A stretch of 55,487 bases of DNA. Source: JBCFBK01 sp038562555 (GTDB lineage Bacteria; Bacteroidota; Bacteroidia; Bacteroidales; Prolixibacteraceae). The position numbers and the translations under genes were made by a program. Under the pieces are notes generated by a model. The model was not told the origin of the DNA and did no database searches. It saw only the letters and a program-made list of their open reading frames with translations. The stretch is from contig JBCFBK010000040.1 in NCBI GenBank assembly GCA_038562555.1, positions 1-55,487 of the forward strand, given 5' to 3'. Of the stretch, positions 6,486 through 12,689 are shown in pieces (positions within the stretch are counted from its first letter, which is position 1; every line of letters starts with the position of its first letter).

Positions 6486-8888
6486 ATGCATACCTTTAAA
6501 TATTTTCTTCTTGCCCTTTTGCTGGTTGCCGTTTATCCTTCCTTTGGCCAGCAGCAAGACGTTTCGGGTGTCAATGTCGAGAATCTCAGCGATGAACAAA
6601 TCCAGAAGGTGGCCGAGGAGGTCAAAGCCCGCGGCTTAACCATGGAGCAGGCCGCCTCGCTGGCAAGGGCGCGTGGCGCATCGCAACTTCAGATCGACCA
6701 GATGATGCAGCGCATCCGGCAGATGGAAACGGTTCAACCCACCGAAGCCATTCCGCCGACCGCTGAGCCAGATAAGAATAATCTAAATTATATCGCTCCC
6801 AGTAAGAAGGAAAAGACGCCCGTATCGCCAAAAAATAAAAAGCTTTTCGGTTATCAGTTATTCAACCAGGAAAACCTGACCTTCGAACCTTCGGTGAACA
6901 TTCCGGTCCCTACCGACTATGTTCTGGGGATTGGCGACGAAGTAACGATCCAGGTCTGGGGAGCCAGCCAGCAAACCTACAACCTTCAGGTCGGCACCAA
7001 CGGAGCAATCAATATTCCGGGTATTGGTCCGGTTTCCATTGCCAATCAGAATTTCTCATCGGCCAAGAAAACCATTACCAACCGGTTAACCTCCATTTAC
7101 GACGGCATGAACGGCTCCACGCCCAACACCTATGCCGACGTTACCGTGAATAACCCCCGGTCGATCAAGGTGAACGTGATCGGCGAAGCCATCGCACCCG
7201 GAACCTACACGGTACCTGCCACGGCCTCCGCCTTCAACGTGCTTTACTTATCGGGCGGGCCCAATGAGAACGGCTCATTCCGCGATATCCGCATTATGCG
7301 GAACAACAAATTGCTGGCCACGGTCGATGTTTACGACTACCTGATTAACGGCAATGCCGCGAACAATGTATCCCTGCGCGACCAGGATATTCTCTTTATC
7401 CCGACTTACCAAAAACGGGTCGAAACCGAAGGAAGCTTTAAGCGGAATGCTATTTTCGAACTCCGGGAAGGGGAAAACATCAGCCAGCTTCTGGATTTCA
7501 CCGGAGGATTTACCGAAGAAGCCTCTTCATCGCGCCTGCTGCTCACCCGCTTTGCCAACGACCAGTACCAGCTTAAAGACATCGACAAAAGCCATTTCGG
7601 CAGCCTTCAGCTTCAAAACGGCGACCTGATCCATGCCGAAAAGGTGATCGACCGGTACGAAAACCGGCTGACGATCGAAGGCGCCGTATTTCGCCCGGGC
7701 TCTTACGCCCTTGAGGAAGGCATGACCCTGTCGCAACTGATTAAGAAAGCCGGCGGGCTGCGTGAAGATTATTTCGCCAACCGCGGACTTATAATCCGGC
7801 TTGACGAAAAGCTCTTCCCGACAACCCTGGCGTTCGATCTGGAGGAGGTGATGCAGGGGAAAAATGATCCGCGGCTTCAGCGCGAAGACCAGGTTGTTAT
7901 TCACGATATCTTCAGCATTGGTGAAAAGAAAAGCGTGCGCATTTTAGGCGAAGTGATGAAACCCGGCGAGTTTGAGTTCCGGAAGAATATGATCCTGAAA
8001 GACCTGATCTTTCTGGCCGGGGGTATGACCGAAGCCGCGAGCGAATCGTACATTGAGGTCGCCCGCAGGAATTCGTACGAAGAAGCCGGAACGGTTGGCA
8101 GCAAACTGGCCACTCTTTACCAGTTCCGCATTGGCCGGGATCTGAAATTAGCTGACGAAAACGCCAGCTTTATGCTGCAACCGTTCGACCAGGTGTATGT
8201 GCGCCGGGCCCCTTCATACGAAACCCAGCGGACCGTCAGTATCCGGGGAGAGGTGCAGTATCCGGGCGAGTACAGTATCAGCGACAAGAACGAGCGGATC
8301 TCCGACCTGGTCAAGCGGGCCGGCGGACTCACCCCTACGGCTTTTGCCGCAGGAGCCAAATTAAGGCGAACCATCGATCAGCAGGCGAGAGAACAGCTTG
8401 AAGTGATTGAAACGTTGAGCGATTCGACGATCGATATCGCTGCTGAAACCGAAAAAGGTTACGCCGACCTCGAGCTTCGTTTACGGGACATTCTAAACGC
8501 CCCCGGGCACGCTTACGATTACTTGCTCCGGGAAGGCGATGAGATCACCGTTCCTACGAAAACCGAAGAGATCTGGGTGAACGGCGAGGTATTGAATCCC
8601 ATCGGGCTGGCCTGGGAAAATGGCCGGGGAATCAAATATTACATTAACCGGGCGGGGGGATTCAGCGACAATGCCCGGAAGAGCCGCATTTATGTGATCG
8701 ATACCGACGGGACCACCAAGGTAACCAAAAGTTTTATCGTTAAGAATTATCCGGAGGTAAGTCCCGGTTCGCGGATTATCGTTCCGGCCAAACCGGAAAA
8801 GGAAAAGTCGGACAACATCGGACGGTGGCTGGCCATTACCACGGCTATGTCGTCGCTGGCGATCGCCTTTGCCGCCGTATTTAAATAG
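6486..8888 (+). CDS. Polysaccharide export outer-membrane protein with multiple SLBB domains (Wza-like)
   Basis: An 800-residue exported protein with a signal peptide ending near SFGQQ. After a low-complexity segment comes the Poly_export domain (from PVPTDYVLGIGDEVTIQVWG, about residue 140). Several SLBB repeats follow, recognisable by recurring blocks such as VIGEAIAPGTYTV, IEGAVFRPGSYAL, ILGEVMKPGEFEF and IRGEVQYPGEYSI, each with an L-x-x-AGG segment. The C-terminus ends in one hydrophobic helix (WLAITTAMSSLAIAFAAVF). Wza-type proteins form the periplasm-spanning export channel for capsule or exopolysaccharide. This one is about twice the size of E. coli Wza, as is usual for the long Bacteroidota type. 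It has its own promoter and works with the Wzc-like kinase at 12690. Confidence 0.92.
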   Translation: MHTFKYFLLALLLVAVYPSFGQQQDVSGVNVENLSDEQIQKVAEEVKARGLTMEQAASLARARGASQLQIDQMMQRIRQMETVQPTEAIPPTAEPDKNNLNYIAPSKKEKTPVSPKNKKLFGYQLFNQENLTFEPSVNIPVPTDYVLGIGDEVTIQVWGASQQTYNLQVGTNGAINIPGIGPVSIANQNFSSAKKTITNRLTSIYDGMNGSTPNTYADVTVNNPRSIKVNVIGEAIAPGTYTVPATASAFNVLYLSGGPNENGSFRDIRIMRNNKLLATVDVYDYLINGNAANNVSLRDQDILFIPTYQKRVETEGSFKRNAIFELREGENISQLLDFTGGFTEEASSSRLLLTRFANDQYQLKDIDKSHFGSLQLQNGDLIHAEKVIDRYENRLTIEGAVFRPGSYALEEGMTLSQLIKKAGGLREDYFANRGLIIRLDEKLFPTTLAFDLEEVMQGKNDPRLQREDQVVIHDIFSIGEKKSVRILGEVMKPGEFEFRKNMILKDLIFLAGGMTEAASESYIEVARRNSYEEAGTVGSKLATLYQFRIGRDLKLADENASFMLQPFDQVYVRRAPSYETQRTVSIRGEVQYPGEYSISDKNERISDLVKRAGGLTPTAFAAGAKLRRTIDQQAREQLEVIETLSDSTIDIAAETEKGYADLELRLRDILNAPGHAYDYLLREGDEITVPTKTEEIWVNGEVLNPIGLAWENGRGIKYYINRAGGFSDNARKSRIYVIDTDGTTKVTKSFIVKNYPEVSPGSRIIVPAKPEKEKSDNIGRWLAITTAMSSLAIAFAAVFK

Positions 8889-8919
8889 CCGGTGCAAATA
8901 CAGTTACATGTACCGGCTA
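8886..8919. terminator. Inverted repeat between convergent genes
   Basis: TAGCCGGTGCA (8886-8896) pairs with TGTACCGGCTA (8909-8919): 11 bp with one G-T wobble and a 12-base loop. The left arm contains the stop codon of the SLBB gene. It lies between two convergent genes and could act as a bidirectional terminator, though it lacks a T-run. Confidence 0.5.
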
Positions 8920-8941
8920 ATCTGAACTTGAATACGCCTTT

Positions 8942-9706
8942 TTACATTACGAGCGGGATGCCGGCATAGACAAGGCAGAGTGAATTGAACCCGCCGTGGT
9001 TCAGGGGAAGGAATGAGCCGCCGGTTTCGCGGAAGAATTCCATTCCCACGGCAAAAAAATGCGGCAGGTTGGTTTGCGCGGGCAATTTTCCCGACAGTCG
9101 GATCGTGTCTGGTGTTTCAGAATCCATGCTGATCATCCCGCTTTCATCCAGAAAAGAAACATATTCGCCTGTTTTAAAGTCGATCTGAACACCCGCGGCA
9201 ACAAATTTCAGGTGTGTTGCCCGCTGGCTTCGCTTCACATCACGTGCAGGGACCAATTGCGGGATCAACAATTCAGCGCCGCCTGTTTCACGGCTTACAC
9301 AGGTCCGGCGTACACAGCGCAAGGCTTTTGCAAACGGAGCGGCGTGGTTAAACTCGAAGCCTTCCAACTGATGCAGAAATCCGTCTTCGACTCTGCGCAT
9401 ACCCCGGATGTTAACGGTATCGGTACGGATAACTCTCAGCATTTCTCTTGTGAGGCGCCCGATCATCCTACTATCGGGAATACATTGCAACAACGGCTGA
9501 AGTGCGTTCCGCAACAGGCACCCAGCCTGGCTGGCGCGACCAAATTCGGCAGCATTGTCGCGTACGCGCTGAAAGGCAGGGTCGGTCATCATCCGCTCTT
9601 TTTTGATCCCTCCCTTTTTCCGGACAAAATATCCGTCGGCTGTTTTATAGCAGGAATATTCACCAATTGGCCCTACTATATTCAAGAATCCTGATTGTCG
9701 TGCCAT
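8942..9706 (-). CDS. Unknown 254-aa protein, paralogue of the 10521-11285 product
   Basis: I do not recognise a functional family. The product has the same length (254 aa) as the protein at 10521-11285 and aligns along its whole length. Shared blocks are the start (MARQSGFLNIVG), YKTADGYFVRKK, TDPAFQRVRDNAAEFGRA, GRLTREML and RATHLKFV. There is no signal peptide or membrane helix. The first half is basic and helical, the second half looks like beta strands with repeated short hydrophobic stretches. It is transcribed toward the SLBB gene from its own consensus promoter. The N-terminal DPAFxRxRxNxxEFGRA block is the best family marker. Confidence 0.8.
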   Translation of the reverse strand: MARQSGFLNIVGPIGEYSCYKTADGYFVRKKGGIKKERMMTDPAFQRVRDNAAEFGRASQAGCLLRNALQPLLQCIPDSRMIGRLTREMLRVIRTDTVNIRGMRRVEDGFLHQLEGFEFNHAAPFAKALRCVRRTCVSRETGGAELLIPQLVPARDVKRSQRATHLKFVAAGVQIDFKTGEYVSFLDESGMISMDSETPDTIRLSGKLPAQTNLPHFFAVGMEFFRETGGSFLPLNHGGFNSLCLVYAGIPLVM

Positions 9707-9729
9707 GGTTAATGATTTTTGGGTTTAAT

Positions 9730-9760
9730 CAAATTTACGGCATTCCCTGTTCAATACAAA
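9730..9760 (-). promoter_or_regulatory. Promoter of the 8942-9706 gene
   Basis: Read on the minus strand, TTTG (9760-9757) and TAAATTTG (9737-9730) are 19 bp apart, an exact Bacteroidota promoter ending 23 nt before the ATG at 9706. The paralogous gene at 10521 has the same arrangement. Confidence 0.68.
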
Positions 9761-9907
9761 ATTCACGCGCCGGAATTGACGGGAACGGCGTATTATGACG
9801 ATTACTAACGGATTGGACGGATTAGCCGGTGTATTTTTTGGAAGTTTTTCTTTGCTTTTATTATGTTTTTTTGGAAATTTCAATAAAAATTCAAAAATAA
9901 ACCGATC

Positions 9908-10102
9908 ATGATTTTAAAAAGGAGTTGTATTTATGCCAAGGATGTAGCACGCATTACCGGTAAAAGCCTGCGTGCCGCAGAACGGCTTCTGAAGCAGATC
10001 CGGGCCGAGCTTGGCAAGAAGGACGGGATGTATATCACCGTTGACGAATTGGCCGCCTATACCGGCCTCAGTCCGGACCTGATCCGCGGGTATCTTGACT
10101 GA
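9908..10102 (+). CDS. Small putative DNA-binding protein, 64 aa
   Basis: A 64-residue protein with two short helix-rich segments: YAKDVARITGKSLRAAERLLKQIR and ITVDELAAYTGLSPDLIRGYL, shown here in outline. The first looks like a helix-turn-helix (VARITGKSLRAAERLL), similar in style to small excisionase-like HTH proteins. It is alone between divergently placed genes and may regulate the neighbouring 254-aa family genes. No partner or target is visible, so the function is a guess from fold-like pattern only. Confidence 0.6.
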   Translation: MILKRSCIYAKDVARITGKSLRAAERLLKQIRAELGKKDGMYITVDELAAYTGLSPDLIRGYLD

Positions 10103-10520
10103 AACTGCATATGTTCTGAGAATAACGCAAGCGTTTTCTTTCTGCTTTCCATAAAATTTACCGTTGTTTATCCCGTTTTGGGCCCTTCTCTCTTCAAAAA
10201 CATCTGACTCCCGCCAATCCATAAAAGCCGTCAGCCCTGTCAGACCCGGAGAATATCGGGCTAATGTCCGGGCAATATCAAGACTATATCAGGAGTAAGT
10301 ACGGGTTTAGGGTGCCTTTAATACGCTTCGTCAATATCCCAGTGGCCGCGTTGTTTCGTCGTTTAGCGGCGAAACCGTCAGAAAACGCCCTTCCCGGTAT
10401 TTCCGGTATTTGCCCGAAAAACCGGCAACTATTCCCGTTCGCGGCGTTCCCGACATCCCCGTTTGCCAGCCTCATTTCCCTCCATCTACCTTTGTGCCGT
10501 TAACCAATAAATTTTATGTT
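10103..10520 (+). promoter_or_regulatory. Intergenic region with the promoter of the four-gene cassette
   Basis: About 420 bp without a convincing gene. At its end TTTG (10462-10465) and TACCTTTG (10487-10494) are 21 bp apart, an exact Bacteroidota-type promoter 26 nt before the ATG at 10521. The rest is C/T-rich and contains scattered CCGG-type motifs, but nothing I can assign. Confidence 0.65.
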
Positions 10521-11285
10521 ATGGCAAAACAAACAGGACTTGTAAAGTTAGGAGGAACGATCCAGGATCTTTCCTTCTACAAGACCAAAGATGGCTTTCT
10601 GGCCAGGGAAAAAACGAGTATCGACAAAGAACGGATCAGTACCGATCCTGCCTTTCAGCGTACCCGTGAGAACGTTGCGGAATTTGGCCGGGCCGGTTCG
10701 GCAGGCCGCATCCTGCGAAGAGCATTCAGACCCCTGTTGGCGGATGCCGCCGACGGGCGGGTAGCCTCGCGGCTGACGCGGGCCATGCTGAAGGTGGTTC
10801 AGTCGGACATGACCAGCATCCGGGGAGAGCGGACCGTAACCAAGGGCGATCTGAGCCTGCTGAACGGATTCGGCTTCAATGTCAATGCCGGGCTGGAAGC
10901 TATGGTTTATGTGGAGCTTACTGCTGCGATAGACCGGGAGACGGGCGAAGCGACTGTATCGATCCCCGAGTTTATTCCGCGGAAGAGCATTGTTGCTCCA
11001 TCGGGCGCGACCCATCTGAAATTCGTTTCGGGAGGCGCCGAGGTCAACTTTGAAGACGGAACCTACAAGCTGGTCAGTTCGGTGAGTCCGGAGATCGCCA
11101 TCGGCACCCAGACCGAAGCTGCGGTGACGCTGACCAACGCACTGCCTGCGGCGAGTACGTTACCCCTGTTTCTGGTATTCGGGGTTGAGTTCTACCAGCA
11201 GGTGAACCAGGCGTTTTACATGCTGAGCAGCGGGGCTTACAACGCTCTGTCGCTCGTTGCGGTGAGCATTCCGGTTGGCGGCTAA
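10521..11285 (+). CDS. Unknown 254-aa protein leading a four-gene cassette
   Basis: The start is the ATG at 10521, which gives MAKQTGLVKLGGTIQ, the same N-terminus style and length (254 aa) as the paralogue on the opposite strand at 8942-9706; a longer frame upstream lacks support. Conserved blocks are SFYKTKDGFLAREK, TDPAFQRTRENVAEFGRAG, SRLTRAMLKVVQSD and PSGATHLKFVSGG. There is no signal peptide. The second half has alternating short hydrophobic strands. It is the first gene after a consensus promoter and is followed, 13 nt on, by a DUF5675 gene and two small membrane proteins, ending at a strong terminator. The function is unknown; a structural or secreted substrate role in a phage-derived unit is conceivable. 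Confidence 0.85.
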   Translation: MAKQTGLVKLGGTIQDLSFYKTKDGFLAREKTSIDKERISTDPAFQRTRENVAEFGRAGSAGRILRRAFRPLLADAADGRVASRLTRAMLKVVQSDMTSIRGERTVTKGDLSLLNGFGFNVNAGLEAMVYVELTAAIDRETGEATVSIPEFIPRKSIVAPSGATHLKFVSGGAEVNFEDGTYKLVSSVSPEIAIGTQTEAAVTLTNALPAASTLPLFLVFGVEFYQQVNQAFYMLSSGAYNALSLVAVSIPVGG

Positions 11286-11298
11286 ACCGGTGACGGGT

Positions 11299-11691
11299 AT
11301 GGAACTGACGCTGAAAAGGACCTGCTTTACGACAGGGACCAACGGAACATTGCTTGAAGGCGAACGGTTTATCTGTTTCACGATCGAATTGGCCATGAAG
11401 GGCAATGAACCCGGAGTTTCGTGCATACCGGAAGGCAGGTACCAACTGAAGAAGCGCTATACCCGGAGCCGGGGCTGGCATTTGCAGGTGGACGGGGTCC
11501 CGCAACGCAGTGGGATCCTGATCCATCCGGCAAACGATGCGCTGACCGAACTGGAAGGCTGCATCGCACCCGTTTCGACGCTCACGGGCATTGGCAAGGG
11601 CCTGTTTTCGAAGAAGGCCCAGGAAAAGCTGAACGCACTTGTTTACGAAGTGATGGAAAGAGAAGGGGTTTTTTTAGCTATTAGCTGTTAG
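11299..11691 (+). CDS. DUF5675-family protein
   Basis: The 130-residue protein starts at the ATG at 11299 (MELTLKRTCFTTGTNGTLLE). It shows the DUF5675 pattern: a GRYQLKKR strand, then SGILIHPAND with His76, and ELEGCIAP with Cys88. The spacing of an invariant His and a GC-I cysteine recalls the arrangement in L,D-transpeptidase-like enzymes, but activity is not established for this family, which is common in phages and phage-like regions. It lies in the cassette with a 254-aa unknown protein and two small membrane proteins. The last codons (AISC) are encoded by the beginning of a tandem heptamer repeat, so the native C-terminus may have been altered. Confidence 0.82.
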   Translation: MELTLKRTCFTTGTNGTLLEGERFICFTIELAMKGNEPGVSCIPEGRYQLKKRYTRSRGWHLQVDGVPQRSGILIHPANDALTELEGCIAPVSTLTGIGKGLFSKKAQEKLNALVYEVMEREGVFLAISC

Positions 11692-11705
11692 CTATTAGCT
11701 TTTAG
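11674..11705 (+). repeat. Tandem heptamer repeat (TTAGCTN)
   Basis: Four head-to-tail copies of TTAGCT plus one variable base (A, G, A, T) followed by a partial TTAG. The array begins inside the 3' end of the DUF5675 gene, supplies its stop codon (TAG, 11689-11691) and runs 14 nt into the gap. Confidence 0.8.
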
Positions 11706-11745
11706 TGAGGAAGGAGAATCGTTTAATTCTTTAATTCGTATTAAG

Positions 11746-11988
11746 ATGAATATCATTAAAAGGATGAAGGCCCCGGTGCCGAAATTTTTCAGGGTATTAC
11801 GCACGGTGGGTCTCGCAGTGGCGGCGGCGGGAGCCGCGATCGTCACCGCACCGGTAAGTTTGCCGGCAGGTTTGGTGTCGCTGGGCGGGTATCTGGCCGT
11901 AGGGGGTGCCGTGTTAGGCGCTGTGAGCCAGGCTACCGTGCAAAGCGAGGACCAGGAGCCGGGTGAAAGCGATGGCCAACCTGATTGA
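11746..11988 (+). CDS. Small Gly/Ala-rich membrane protein, 80 aa
   Basis: An 80-residue protein with a basic N-terminus (KRMKAPVPKFFRVLR), two hydrophobic Gly/Ala-rich segments (about residues 20-36 and 41-62) separated by a short turn, and an acidic tail (SEDQEPGESDGQPD). No family is recognised. The two-helix, small-residue composition is holin- or glycine-zipper-like. Its end overlaps the next small membrane protein gene by 17 nt, so the two are translationally coupled. Confidence 0.65.
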   Translation: MNIIKRMKAPVPKFFRVLRTVGLAVAAAGAAIVTAPVSLPAGLVSLGGYLAVGGAVLGAVSQATVQSEDQEPGESDGQPD

Positions 11989-12178
11989 CGGAGCAGGAAC
12001 CAGGGCCGGAATAGCCGGCGGTACCCTGACCGTCCTATTGGTCCATATCAGTTCGGGCGACCTGGCCCGCACCGCGATTTTGGCGGCTGTTGGCGCGCTG
12101 GTAAGTTTCACGGTATCGGTGTTGTTGAAAATGCTGGTACAACAGCTGAGGAAAAAACATTTTTTCCGAAGGAGATGA
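11972..12178 (+). CDS. Small two-helix membrane protein, holin-like, 68 aa
   Basis: Start at the ATG at 11972 (an in-frame GTG at 11963 is possible). The 68-residue product has two hydrophobic stretches (about residues 11-26 and 32-56) and a strongly basic end (RKKHFFRRR). This size and topology are typical of phage holins, but I cannot place it in a named holin family. It overlaps the preceding gene and is the last gene before a strong terminator. Together with DUF5675 it resembles a lysis or export module. Confidence 0.65.
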   Translation: MANLIDGAGTRAGIAGGTLTVLLVHISSGDLARTAILAAVGALVSFTVSVLLKMLVQQLRKKHFFRRR

Positions 12179-12184
12179 AAGAAG

Positions 12185-12210
12185 GGCTGTCCGAAACGGG
12201 CAGCCTTTTT
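12185..12210 (+). terminator. Rho-independent terminator of the four-gene cassette
   Basis: GGCTGTCCG (12185-12193) pairs with CGGGCAGCC (12197-12205) as a 9-bp stem (one wobble) with an AAA loop, immediately followed by five T. It lies 6 nt behind the last small membrane protein gene. Confidence 0.9.
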
Positions 12211-12296
12211 AATGAACAGGTCTATACTTTATATTCAATGGTATAATTTTTGTGGGATTATTGTAAATTTTTATACCGATAACTAATCTTTAAGCC

Positions 12297-12572
12297 ATGA
12301 ACAAGCAATTTGTCACCCGCGACGATTTGGAGCAGTTCAGAACCGACCTTCTGGAAGATATTAAAAAACTGGCAAAAGAATATGCCGGTTTAGGTTCGCA
12401 GAAGTGGCTCCGCAGCCACCACGTATGTCAGATCCTTAACATCTCGCCGGGCACACTCCAGAACCTGCGGGTGAATGGCACGCTGCCTTTCACGAAAGTC
12501 GGGGGCGTAATTTTCTATGATTACACCGACATCCACGACCTGCTCAAAACAAATAAGCAGCGAAAGCGATGA
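12297..12572 (+). CDS. Helix-turn-helix (HTH_17-like) DNA-binding protein
   Basis: A 91-residue protein. The N-terminal third is a charged helix (DDLEQFRTDLLEDIKKLAKE). The C-terminal two thirds form an excisionase/MerR-like domain: KWLRSHHVCQILNIS, then PGTLQNLRVNGTLPFTKVGG and a strand with YDYTDIHDLL. Such proteins are abundant in Bacteroidota, often near mobile or variable loci. It lies 117 nt before the Wzc-like kinase gene and may regulate it, but there is no direct evidence. Confidence 0.85.
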   Translation: MNKQFVTRDDLEQFRTDLLEDIKKLAKEYAGLGSQKWLRSHHVCQILNISPGTLQNLRVNGTLPFTKVGGVIFYDYTDIHDLLKTNKQRKR

Positions 12573-12689
12573 GCGGTGCGATCAAAAAGCAAAGGTCCTG
12601 CCGGATACGCAACCTTCGGGTGAAATTTCCATCTTACTAAAACCGGTCGCCCAACTAAGCCTACAACAACAACAGAAATTTTATTTTTC

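Noticed and set aside
9059..9694. 211-residue frame on the plus strand
   Set aside because: It is antisense to the 254-aa gene at 8942-9706, whose paralogue at 10521-11285 proves that the minus-strand reading is the real one.
11674..11705. CRISPR-like array
   Set aside because: The units are 7 bp and directly adjacent without spacers; this is a simple tandem repeat.
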